The translations under genes were made by a program, and so were the position numbers. The notes under the pieces were generated by a model that saw nothing but the letters and a program-made list of their open reading frames with translations, did not search any database and was not told the origin of the DNA. 8,728 nt of DNA from the NCBI GenBank assembly GCA_016928935.1, contig JAFGJU010000131.1:1-8728 (forward strand). Reading direction: 5' to 3'. Of this stretch, positions 1 through 6,428 are shown one piece after another. This DNA is from Candidatus Eiseniibacteriota bacterium (GTDB lineage: Bacteria; Eisenbacteria; RBG-16-71-46; JAFGJU01). The stretch's first letter is position 1, and every line of letters begins with the position of its first letter.

Positions 1-24
1 AAACGCAAACGCAAACGCAAAGGG
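1..24. repeat. Short AAACGC tandem repeat at the window edge
   Basis: The unit AAACGC occurs three times in a row (1-18) and is followed by the related AAAGGG (19-24). It lies upstream of gcvH. The rest of bases 25-62 shows no clear gene. Frame 1 is open from base 1 to a stop at 64-66 and would read as alternating Lys-Arg, which looks more like a simple repeat than the end of gcvT, although a gene tail entering from the left cannot be excluded. The repeat may continue beyond the window edge. Confidence 0.6.
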
Positions 25-62
25 AAATGGGACATCGGTACGAACTCTGAAGCGAGGCAAAC

Positions 63-446
63 ATGACACTCATACCCGAGAACTTGAAATACACGGACGA
101 GCACGAGTGGCTTCGAATAGAGGGAGACACGGCCGTGGTCGGCATCACTGACTACGCCCAGCACGAGCTGGGCGACATCGTGTACGTGGAGCTGCCCCCG
201 GTGGGGAAAAAGGCGGAGGTCAAGAAGGCGTTCGGGGTAGTGGAGGCGGTGAAGACCGTGAGCGACATCTTCGCCCCAGTCTCGGGGGAGATAGTGGCCG
301 TCAACGAAGCCCTGGCCGCGGACGCGTCCGTCGTCAACAGGGAACCTTACGGCCAGGGCTGGATGATAGAGATAAAGATGTCGAACCCCGCAGACACGGG
401 CGCACTGCTGGGTCCGGCGGAGTACAGGAAACTGCTCGGGGAGTAG
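63..446 (+). CDS. gcvH: Glycine cleavage system H protein (lipoyl carrier)
   Basis: GcvH carries the aminomethyl group on a lipoyl-lysine arm, shuttling it from the P protein (glycine decarboxylase) to the T protein and then to the L protein, in the cytoplasm. The 127-residue length is normal for the family. The N-terminal KYTDEHEWLR motif (residues 9-18), GITDYAQHELGDIVYVELP (27-45) and the lipoylation segment VVEAVKTVSDIFAPVSGE (59-76) are all present, with Lys64 as the expected lipoyl attachment site. The C-terminal GQGWMIEIK (97-105) is also typical. The ATG at 63 has a GAGG motif five bases upstream, and translation begins at the family's usual position. It is followed at about 70 bp by gcvPA and then gcvPB. 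gcvT is not seen and may be upstream. No odd residues or frameshifts. Confidence 0.98.
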   Translation: MTLIPENLKYTDEHEWLRIEGDTAVVGITDYAQHELGDIVYVELPPVGKKAEVKKAFGVVEAVKTVSDIFAPVSGEIVAVNEALAADASVVNREPYGQGWMIEIKMSNPADTGALLGPAEYRKLLGE

Positions 447-517
447 ACGCTGAGCACCGTGACGCACGGCTCGGTCGAAGGGCCGCCGTCGTGCGAGAAT
501 CCAAGTCGGGGCATGTC

Positions 518-1894
518 ATGGCGGGATACATCGGCAGAAGCGAAAAAGAAAGACAGGAGATGCTCGGGGCCGCCGGAGTGGACAGCGTTGAGGAGCTCCT
601 GCGCGCCGTGCCGGCTGAACTGAGGAAGCGGGCCGGCATAGACCTCGACCCGGGAATGTCGGAGATGGAGGTTTCCGCCAGGCTGGCGGAAACGGCGTCG
701 CGCGACCTGTCCGGTCATGACGCGGTTTGCTTTGCGGGTGCCGGAGTCTACGACCACTACGTGCCGGCGGCCGTCAAGCACCTGCTCTTGAGGAGCGAGT
801 TCTACACCTGCTACACGCCGTACCAGGCGGAGGTAAGCCAGGGCACTCTTCAGTGCATCTTTGAGTTCCAGTCGTTGATATGCCGCCTCACAGGGATGGA
901 CGTGTGCAACGCGTCCATGTACGACGGTGCGACGGCTGTTGCCGAAGCGGCTCTGCTGGCGGTCGCTGCCAGGGAGACGCCCAGGGTGTTGGTCTCCGCG
1001 TGTGTTCATCCGCATCACAGGGAGGTCCTGAAGACTTACTGCGCTGCCTCCGGCATCGAGGTTGTGGAAATCGTCTCGCGGGAGGGCGTCACTGACGTGG
1101 ACGCGCTCAAGTCAGCGCTCCGGACAGGTGCTGCCTGCTTCATACACCAGCAGCCCAATTTCTACGGGATAGTCGAAGACGCGTCCGAGTTCGGGAAGCT
1201 CCGGACTGAAAACCCGGCCATGCTGATTTCGTGCGTGGACCCGGTTTCCCTCGCACTGCTTGAGCCGCCTTCGGCGTACGGAGCGGACGTGGTAGTGGGA
1301 GAGGGCCAGGCATTCGGCAACCCTATGAACTTCGGCGGGCCGCTTCTGGGCTTCTTCGCGGTGAGGAACGAGCACGTGCGTCGCCTGCCCGGCAGGGTAG
1401 TTGGTATGACCGTGGACGGAGCGGGGAAGCGCGGGTTCGTTCTCACGCTCCAGACCCGCGAGCAGCACATCAGGCGCGCGAAGGCCACGTCCAACATCTG
1501 CACCAACGAGGCGCTGGTGGCGCTGGCGGCCACGATACACCTGGCTCTGTTGGGCGGGAAAGGTCTCAAGACGGCGGCGGAACACTGTTTGGCCAAGAGC
1601 CATTACGCTGCTGAGAAGATGTCCAAGGCCCACGGGTTCGAGCTCAAACACAAGAAGCCCTTCTTCAAGGAGTTCCTGTTGAGCTGTCCTGTGTCTGCGG
1701 AGGCGTTGGTGGCGGAGGTTGCAAAGAAGGGGATTCTGGCGGGCGTGCCGCTCTCACGGTTCGCCCTGCCCGAAGAGACGGACAGCCATCGGCTCCTTCT
1801 CGTAGCGGTGACGGAGAAGAGGACCGCGAACGAGATAGACAGACTGTGGAAGGCGCTCGGCGAAGCGGCCGCGACGATGCGGAAGGTGGACTGA
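518..1894 (+). CDS. gcvPA: Glycine dehydrogenase (decarboxylating) subunit 1, P protein alpha-like half
   Basis: This is the N-terminal half of the glycine-decarboxylating P protein in its split form. With GcvPB it decarboxylates glycine and transfers the aminomethyl group to lipoyl-GcvH. From the ATG at 518 the protein is 458 residues. Recognisable segments are GAGVYDHYVP (74-83), YTPYQAEVSQGTLQ (99-112), NASMYDGATA (131-140), VVGEGQAFGNPMNFGGP (259-275) and RGFVLTLQTREQHIRRAKATS (from 305). As expected for this subunit, it lacks the PLP-binding lysine, which lies in GcvPB. Start choice: an in-frame GTG at 491 would add nine residues and has a GAAGGG motif eight bases upstream, whereas the ATG at 518 has only a weak GGGG. 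I prefer 518 because family members begin directly with an equivalent of GYIGRSEKERQEML. The gap from gcvH is 71 bp, and gcvPB follows after 141 bp. Confidence 0.97.
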   Translation: MAGYIGRSEKERQEMLGAAGVDSVEELLRAVPAELRKRAGIDLDPGMSEMEVSARLAETASRDLSGHDAVCFAGAGVYDHYVPAAVKHLLLRSEFYTCYTPYQAEVSQGTLQCIFEFQSLICRLTGMDVCNASMYDGATAVAEAALLAVAARETPRVLVSACVHPHHREVLKTYCAASGIEVVEIVSREGVTDVDALKSALRTGAACFIHQQPNFYGIVEDASEFGKLRTENPAMLISCVDPVSLALLEPPSAYGADVVVGEGQAFGNPMNFGGPLLGFFAVRNEHVRRLPGRVVGMTVDGAGKRGFVLTLQTREQHIRRAKATSNICTNEALVALAATIHLALLGGKGLKTAAEHCLAKSHYAAEKMSKAHGFELKHKKPFFKEFLLSCPVSAEALVAEVAKKGILAGVPLSRFALPEETDSHRLLLVAVTEKRTANEIDRLWKALGEAAATMRKVD

Positions 1895-2035
1895 ACGCGC
1901 CGCGGGCACGCGGATGACCGTCGAACCCTGGCGGCTGCGAGCGCCGGCGGCCGGATGGCCGTCGGGTCACCGAGCGATGGGCACGGGACGGATAGGACGC
2001 GGAGAGAGCAGTAGCGTAGCAGCGAGGAACACTGC
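1895..2035 (+). other. gcvPA-gcvPB spacer with near-repeat and small hairpin
   Basis: The 141-bp spacer is unusually long for these two genes, whose products act as one enzyme and which are often almost adjacent. It holds a perfect 5-bp stem, CCGCG-GGCA-CGCGG, at 1900-1913, six bases after the gcvPA stop. It also holds an approximate direct repeat, CGGATGACCGTCGAA (1911-1925) and CGGATGGCCGTCGGG (1952-1966). I see no convincing gene, promoter or T-tract. The gcvPB ribosome-binding site (GAGGA, 2024-2028) lies at its right end. Confidence 0.45.
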
Positions 2036-3523
2036 ATGACGGAAGACAAAGCAGAGGAGCGGGGAATGAGAGTGTTTCGAGCGGGATCGGAGCCCGTGCT
2101 GTTTGAGCTGCACGAAGAAGGCCACAGCTCCTTCTCTCTGCCGAAACCGGGCGTGCCGCCGGTGGCGGCCGAGAAGGTCCTCCCGCGGCACCTGGTTCGT
2201 GAGCAGGCCGCGGGCCTGCCGGAGCTGAGCGAGCCCGAGGTCATCAGGCATTTCACGCGGCTATCCTCGCTCAACTACCACGTGGACCTGGGTATGTATC
2301 CTCTGGGCTCCTGCACCATGAAGTACAACCCCAAGGTGAACGAGGACGTGGCCGCGCTCCCCGGCTTCAAAGACGCACACCCTCTGGCGCCGGAGGAGTC
2401 GTCGCAGGGCGCGCTCGAGCTGATGTACCTTCTGGGCCGAGCCCTCACGGCCATCACCGGCATGAGCGAGTTCTGCCTGCATCCGGCTGCCGGCGCGCAC
2501 GGGGAGCTTACCGGGATGCTGCTGGCCGCTGCCTACCATCGCTCAAGGGGAAACAAGAAGAAGTCCGTCATCATACCCGACTCGGCGCACGGCACGAACC
2601 CGGCTAGCGTGAGACTGGCAGGATTCGAGGCGGTAGAGGTTAAGTCGAGCGAGAACGGTTGCCTGAGCGCCAGGACGCTCAGGGAGGCGGTGAACGACGG
2701 AGTCGGCGCGCTGATGCTGACAAACCCGAACACGCTGGGCCTGTTCGAGGAAGAGGTGCTTGAACTGGCGGACATAATCCACTCCGTGGACGGACTCCTT
2801 TATCTGGACGGCGCAAACATGAACGCCCTCCTCGGAGTCGCGAAGCCCGCCCACATGGGGTTTGACATCGTGCACTTGAACCTGCACAAGACGTTCTCCA
2901 CGCCGCACGGCGGCGGCGGGCCGGGTGCGGGACCGGTCGGGGTGGCCGAGAAGCTCAGGCCGTTCCTGCCGATTCCGCGCGTGGTGAAGACGGACAGGGG
3001 GTACGCTCTCCATCACGACGAGCCGGCGAGCATAGGCCGGGTTCACAGCTTCTACGGCAACTTCGGCGTGATGGTCAAGGCATACGCCTACATCCTGTCG
3101 CTGGGCGCCGAGGGGTTGGAGGCCGTGACCAGGGAATCCATACTGAACGCCAACTATCTCAAGTCGCTCTTGGTGCCGTACTTCGACATACCGTTCGACA
3201 GGCCCTGTATGCACGAGTTCGTGCTGTCGGGAAAGAGACTGAAGGCAAGCGGCGTAAGGACTCTGGACGTCGCGAAGAGACTTCTGGATTACGGGTTCCA
3301 CGCTCCGACAGTATACTTCCCACTGATTGTCGAAGAGGCCTTGATGATTGAGCCGACCGAAACCGAGACCAAGCGAGACCTGGACGGGTTCGCGGAGGCA
3401 ATGAAGGCGATCGTGAAAGAGGCGGCGGCAAGCCCGGAGCTGCTGAAGCAGGCGCCCGTGGCCGCGCCGGTGGGTCGGCTGGACGAGGCGAGGGCCGCTC
3501 GCGAGCTGAGGCTCAAGTGGTGA
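2036..3523 (+). CDS. gcvPB: Glycine dehydrogenase (decarboxylating) subunit 2, PLP-binding half
   Basis: This is the PLP-containing half of the split P protein and the partner of GcvPA. The 495-residue protein shows LGSCTMKYNPK (90-100), PAAGAHGELTG (150-160), PDSAHGTNPAS (181-191, with His185 in the cofactor region), LTNPNTLGLFE (228-238), LYLDGANMNA (255-264, Asp258 expected to contact the pyridine nitrogen) and HLNLHKTFSTPHGGGGPG (280-297). Lys285 is the expected Schiff-base lysine. IGRVHSFYGNFG and PTVYFPLIVEEALMIEPTETE mark the C-terminal part. Two starts are plausible. ATG 2036 has GAGGA seven bases upstream. ATG 2066, which would remove ten residues, has GAGGAG six bases upstream and gives an N-terminus closer to known GcvPB proteins. 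Either way the enzyme is complete. Confidence 0.98.
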   Translation: MTEDKAEERGMRVFRAGSEPVLFELHEEGHSSFSLPKPGVPPVAAEKVLPRHLVREQAAGLPELSEPEVIRHFTRLSSLNYHVDLGMYPLGSCTMKYNPKVNEDVAALPGFKDAHPLAPEESSQGALELMYLLGRALTAITGMSEFCLHPAAGAHGELTGMLLAAAYHRSRGNKKKSVIIPDSAHGTNPASVRLAGFEAVEVKSSENGCLSARTLREAVNDGVGALMLTNPNTLGLFEEEVLELADIIHSVDGLLYLDGANMNALLGVAKPAHMGFDIVHLNLHKTFSTPHGGGGPGAGPVGVAEKLRPFLPIPRVVKTDRGYALHHDEPASIGRVHSFYGNFGVMVKAYAYILSLGAEGLEAVTRESILNANYLKSLLVPYFDIPFDRPCMHEFVLSGKRLKASGVRTLDVAKRLLDYGFHAPTVYFPLIVEEALMIEPTETETKRDLDGFAEAMKAIVKEAAASPELLKQAPVAAPVGRLDEARAARELRLKW

Positions 3524-3532
3524 TGGCCTCCC

Positions 3533-3558
3533 GCGCCCCGGCGGACCGCGCGGGGTGC
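3533..3558 (+). terminator. Strong GC hairpin after gcvPB, possible terminator
   Basis: The left arm GCGCCCCG (3533-3540) pairs with CGGGGTGC (3551-3558), eight pairs including one G-T. Inside it GCG (3541-3543) pairs with CGC (3547-3549) around the loop GAC, leaving one bulged G at 3550. The hairpin begins nine bases after the gcvPB stop. No T-tract follows, so intrinsic termination is uncertain. It could instead protect the 3' end of the message or act as a weak terminator. Confidence 0.4.
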
Positions 3559-3774
3559 ACGCCGGCGCATCGAGTAGCCGCGCAAGGCACCGCGCCGCCG
3601 GCCGCGGGGGCGGCGTGGCGGTCAACGGAGCTACTGGTGGAAGAGCGTGAGAGAGGTCCGAGCGCGGAAGAGGCGAGAGGCGGACTTCGGTCGGACACTC
3701 GAGGCGTCAACGGGTCGGGTGTGGTGGAGTCCGAGGCCCAGGGTGACAGCCGCGACGGGGCGTCTCCCGGCAAA
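3559..3774 (+). other. GC-rich stretch without a convincing gene, second hairpin
   Basis: Together with the hairpin before it, this forms a gap of about 250 bp between gcvPB and the next supported start. A second hairpin pairs CCGCGCCGCC (3590-3599) with GGCGGCGTGG (3609-3618), ten pairs including one G-T, with a nine-base loop and no T-tract. One + strand frame is open from 3517 right through into the downstream gene, but its 86 codons here encode an Ala/Gly/Arg/Glu-rich string with no recognisable motif. Open frames are expected by chance at this GC content. GTG codons at 3721 and 3724 are possible alternative starts for the downstream gene. Confidence 0.45.
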
Positions 3775-3803
3775 TTGACCTGGAGCGTCAGACCGTGTAC
3801 AAT
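3775..3803 (+). promoter_or_regulatory. Sigma70-like promoter match (doubtful)
   Basis: TTGACC (3775-3780) and TACAAT (3798-3803) are separated by exactly 17 bases. Each has one mismatch to the sigma70 consensus. The position, after the gcvPB hairpins and at the head of the next gene run, is sensible. However, transcription would begin near 3810, after both TTG 3775 and ATG 3802 of the gene it should serve. Either the protein starts further downstream, or the promoter serves only later genes, or the match is chance. Confidence 0.3.
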
Positions 3804-4215
3804 GAGCTGGCCAAAGTTCGGCCTGGTGAGCGCCGTCATCTTGGGCTTCGGCTTCCTGGTCCAGCTCGCCTTCGGAGACGTGTTCCTGGCGGTCCTATCG
3901 GTCGCCGTACTCGTGGGCTCTCTCCACTCGTACTTCTTCGAGACCAGCTACAGTCTGAGTCCTGAAGGCATAGAGATAAGGGGCGTCTTCGGCGCACAGA
4001 AGAAGCCGTGGACGGGCTTCAAGAGCTTCTCGGTCGACAGGGCGGGCGTCAGCCTGAGCCCCTTCGCAAGACGCTCGTGGCTCGAACATTACAGGGGAGT
4101 GCGCCTGCTCTTCAGTGCGGAGGGGGACGGCCGCCGGGACGAGGTCGTGAGCTACGTGACCGGAAAGCTGGGAAAGGAAGCGAGGCGTGGACAAGGGGTT
4201 GCACCCGTTCCTTAA
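3775..4215 (+). CDS. Small two-helix membrane protein with PH-like cytoplasmic tail
   Basis: Function unknown. From TTG 3775 the product is 146 residues. It has two hydrophobic segments (about residues 16-32 and 35-51, around VSAVILGFGFLVQLAFGD and VFLAVLSVAVLVGSLHSYFF). A soluble tail follows with YSLSPEGIEIRG, a PW motif, and VDRAGVSLSPFARRSWLEHYRGVRLLF. This resembles short bacterial membrane proteins with a PH-like (bPH/YdbS-like) beta domain. That assignment is by pattern, not by search. The start is uncertain: TTG 3775 keeps an N-terminal W-x-x-RP stretch that I remember from similar proteins, ATG 3802 begins just before the first helix (137 residues), and longer in-frame starts exist. 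None has a strong Shine-Dalgarno motif. Its end overlaps the next gene by 29 bp, which suggests translational coupling. Confidence 0.7.
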   Translation: MTWSVRPCTMSWPKFGLVSAVILGFGFLVQLAFGDVFLAVLSVAVLVGSLHSYFFETSYSLSPEGIEIRGVFGAQKKPWTGFKSFSVDRAGVSLSPFARRSWLEHYRGVRLLFSAEGDGRRDEVVSYVTGKLGKEARRGQGVAPVP

Positions 4216-4594
4216 GGAAACACTTAAGGATTCGGTCAAAGACGGTATCCTGGACGAGGAGGCGCTTCTGGACTCGGTGGCGACCAGGGTAGCCAGGATG
4301 GGTCTGGGCGTTCCGGCAATATTCTTCCTGGAGTCGTCCAAGCCGCTGAGCTTCCTCGGAAGCCAGCTTCTGGTTTTCATAGAGCCGTTCGTCAAGACCT
4401 TCATAGACATAAAGAACTACGACAAGTTCTGCCTCATGATGGAGGACAGGGCGAACGTCGAGAAACTGATACAGAAAGTGGAGCAGTACGAGGAGAGAGC
4501 CAGGGAAGAACAGAGACAGAAGAAACTCGAGAGGAAGCAGGCGAAGAGGGCTGAGAGAGAGAGGAAGAAGCATGAGCGTCTCCAATCCGGATAG
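4187..4594 (+). CDS. Small hypothetical protein with hydrophobic core and charged coiled-coil tail
   Basis: I do not recognise a named family. The 135-residue protein has an amphipathic N-terminus (HPFLKETLKDSVKDGILDEE), then a mostly apolar middle (about residues 36-74) with GLGVPAIFFLESSKPLSFLG and SQLLVFIEPFVKTF. The tail, from residue 90 on, is almost entirely Glu, Lys, Arg and Gln and is predicted by eye to be a coiled coil. The apolar middle contains Glu50, Ser51, Lys52 and Pro53, so it is more likely a membrane-peripheral or partner-binding region than a clean transmembrane helix. GTG 4187 is chosen because AAGGA lies seven bases upstream. It overlaps the previous gene by 29 bp and the MutL-family gene by 23 bp, a strong hint that all three are made together. 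Confidence 0.75.
   Translation: MDKGLHPFLKETLKDSVKDGILDEEALLDSVATRVARMGLGVPAIFFLESSKPLSFLGSQLLVFIEPFVKTFIDIKNYDKFCLMMEDRANVEKLIQKVEQYEERAREEQRQKKLERKQAKRAERERKKHERLQSG
4209..4230 (+). promoter_or_regulatory. Perfect 8-bp hairpin across a stop codon in a gene overlap
   Basis: TCCTTAAG (4209-4216) pairs exactly with CTTAAGGA (4223-4230) around the six-base loop GAAACA. The stop codon TAA of the upstream membrane-protein gene (4213-4215) sits within the left arm, and the GTG start of the next gene is 22 bases upstream of the stem. It is AT-richer than its surroundings. It could affect termination and re-initiation at the overlap. It is also simply the coding sequence of a LKETLKD segment, so selection on the RNA fold is unproven. 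Confidence 0.35.
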
Positions 4595-6395
4595 TATCCA
4601 CACCATCCTTGCTACTGACTGCGGCAGCACGACGACTAAGGCCATCCTTATAGAGAAAAGGGGCGACGAGTACAGGTTGATCGTGCGCGGCGAGGCCCCC
4701 ACAACCGTGGAGGCGCCGTTCGAGGACGTGACGAGGGGCGTGCTGAACGCAGTGAGAGAGGTGGAGGAGCTCGCCGGGAAGAAGATCCTGGAGGGCGAGA
4801 AGATCATCACGCCGTGCAAGAACGGCGAGGGCGTGGACCTCTACATTTCAACCTCCAGCGCCGGCGGAGGCCTGCAGATGATGGTGTTCGGCGTGGTCAA
4901 GACAATGACCGCCGAGAGCGCACAGAGGGCGGCCCTGGGCGCCGGCGCCATCGTCATGGACGTCATCGCGTCGAACGACGGCAGGCTCCCTCACCAGAAG
5001 ATCAAACGCATCCGTCAACTCAGGCCCGACATGATCCTGCTGTCAGGCGGCATAGACGGCGGCACAACCGCGCACGTGGCCGAGCTGGCGGAGCTGCTGT
5101 CCGCGGCCGACCCCAAGGCGCGACTGGGTGCGGGCTACATGCTCCCCGTCATCTACGCCGGCAACAAGGACGCCAGGCAAATAGTGTCCGAGCGACTGGA
5201 GAAGAAGACAGCCCTCGTCATAACAGATAACCTCAGGCCTGTGCTGGAGCGCGAGAACTTGGGCCCGGCCAGGATAAGGATACACGACCTCTTCATGGAG
5301 CACGTTATGGCCCACGCGCCGGGCTACAAGAAGCTGATGCAGTGGACGCCGGTGCCCATCATGCCCACTCCCGCGGCGGTCGGCAAGATAATCGAGACCA
5401 TCGCCAGGGACGAGGGCATCCAGCCCATAGGCGTAGACATCGGCGGCGCCACGACAGACGTGTTTTCGGTTTTCCAGGGGGTTTTCAATAGGACCGTGAG
5501 TGCCAACCTGGGCATGAGCTACAGCATCTCCAACGTCCTGGCGGAGACGGGCCTTCCCAACATCATGAGGTGGGTCCCGTTCCAGGTGGGGGAGAAAGAC
5601 CTGAGGAACCGCATCAAGAACAAGATGATCAGGCCCACGACCATCCCGCAGAGCCTCGAAGAGCTGATGATAGAACAGGCCATTGCGCGCGAGGCGCTGA
5701 GGCTGGCGTTCGAGCAGCACAAGTCGCTGGCAGTGGGCCTGAAGGGCGTCCAACAGGAAAGGACTATCTCGGACACGTTCGAGCAGACTGCGAGCGGCGA
5801 GACCTTGGTCAACCTCCGGGATTTGGACATGCTGGTCGGGAGCGGCGGCGTGCTTTCGCACGCACCTCGCCGTGTGCAGGCCGCGCTCATGATGATCGAT
5901 GCGTTCCTGCCGGAGTGCGTGACTCATCTGGCGGTGGACAGCATCTTCATGATGCCCCAACTGGGAGTCCTTTCCTCCGTGCACGAGAAGGCGGCCACGG
6001 AGGTGTTCAGGAAGGATTGCCTGATTCATCTAGGTACGTGCATAGCGCCGGTCGGCATTGCCAAGGAAGGCGGCGAGTGCATTAAGGTGAGGCTGGAAAC
6101 GGACAAGGGTGGGAAGGCTGACGCCTCCGTTAAGTTCGGGCAGATGATGGTTCTGCCGTTGGCCGTCGAAGAAACCGCCCGCGTCGTCGTGGAGCCGTCC
6201 AGGGGCTTCGACGTGGGCTCCGGGCCGGGCAAGACGCACGAGGCGAAGGTGCAGGGAGGAGTGGTGGGCCTCATTATGGACTGCCGCGGACGGCAGCCTT
6301 TCGCTCTTCCGGCAGCCGAAGACGAGAGGGTCAGGAAGTTGATAGAATGGAACACGGCGCTGAACGTGTATCCGACTGATGAGAAGCGTAAATAA
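4572..6395 (+). CDS. glmL: MutL/GlmL-family ASKHA ATPase (glutamate mutase L family), orphan
   Basis: This belongs to the glutamate mutase L family, ATPases of the actin/Hsp70/sugar-kinase fold, and is unrelated to the mismatch-repair protein also called MutL. Classical members sit beside mutS and mutE of adenosylcobalamin-dependent glutamate mutase and are thought to maintain it. Visible motifs in the 607 residues are the phosphate-1 loop TDCGSTTTKA (15-24), YISTSSAGGGLQMMVFG (91-107), LLSGGIDGGTT (156-166), the phosphate-2 loop VDIGGATTDVFSV (288-300), the adenosine-type LVGSGGVLSH (421-430) and GVLSSVHEKAA (465-475). Residues 476-607 extend past the usual end (classical clostridial proteins are about 460 residues, from memory) as a Gly- and Val-rich, beta-looking domain. 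ATG 4572 has GAGGA six bases upstream inside a purine tract and overlaps the previous gene by 23 bp. No mutase gene is present, so the partner is unknown. Confidence 0.93.
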   Translation: MSVSNPDSIHTILATDCGSTTTKAILIEKRGDEYRLIVRGEAPTTVEAPFEDVTRGVLNAVREVEELAGKKILEGEKIITPCKNGEGVDLYISTSSAGGGLQMMVFGVVKTMTAESAQRAALGAGAIVMDVIASNDGRLPHQKIKRIRQLRPDMILLSGGIDGGTTAHVAELAELLSAADPKARLGAGYMLPVIYAGNKDARQIVSERLEKKTALVITDNLRPVLERENLGPARIRIHDLFMEHVMAHAPGYKKLMQWTPVPIMPTPAAVGKIIETIARDEGIQPIGVDIGGATTDVFSVFQGVFNRTVSANLGMSYSISNVLAETGLPNIMRWVPFQVGEKDLRNRIKNKMIRPTTIPQSLEELMIEQAIAREALRLAFEQHKSLAVGLKGVQQERTISDTFEQTASGETLVNLRDLDMLVGSGGVLSHAPRRVQAALMMIDAFLPECVTHLAVDSIFMMPQLGVLSSVHEKAATEVFRKDCLIHLGTCIAPVGIAKEGGECIKVRLETDKGGKADASVKFGQMMVLPLAVEETARVVVEPSRGFDVGSGPGKTHEAKVQGGVVGLIMDCRGRQPFALPAAEDERVRKLIEWNTALNVYPTDEKRK

Positions 6396-6428
6396 GACCT
6401 TTGGCAAGGAGCAGGGAGGGGACCCAAA

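Noticed and set aside
1..62. Glycine riboswitch upstream of gcvH
   Set aside because: Only 62 bases are available and they show a hexamer repeat, with no conserved glycine aptamer segments.
101..102. Lipoylation of the barrel-sandwich protein, as in GcvH
   Set aside because: In the protein encoded at 6429-7556 no lysine occupies the position six residues before the Ser/Ala-Pro turn where GcvH carries Lys64. (The bases given are only a placeholder near the gcvH reference.)
2543..3625. 360-codon open frame on the - strand opposite gcvPB
   Set aside because: It is the antisense shadow of a clearly conserved gene with high third-position GC. The product is Arg/His/Gln-rich with no motif.
3517..3774. 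N-terminal 86 codons that would extend the membrane protein back into gcvPB
   Set aside because: Low-complexity Ala/Gly/Arg/Glu string spanning two strong hairpins, with no motif; openness is expected at this GC content.
5043..6029. 328-codon open frame on the - strand opposite the MutL-family gene
   Set aside because: Antisense shadow of conserved ATPase motifs; no family features or ribosome-binding site of note.
4572..6395. Mismatch-repair MutL
   Set aside because: The motifs are those of ASKHA ATPases (DCGSTTTK, DIGGATTD), not the GHKL ATPase motifs of mismatch-repair MutL.
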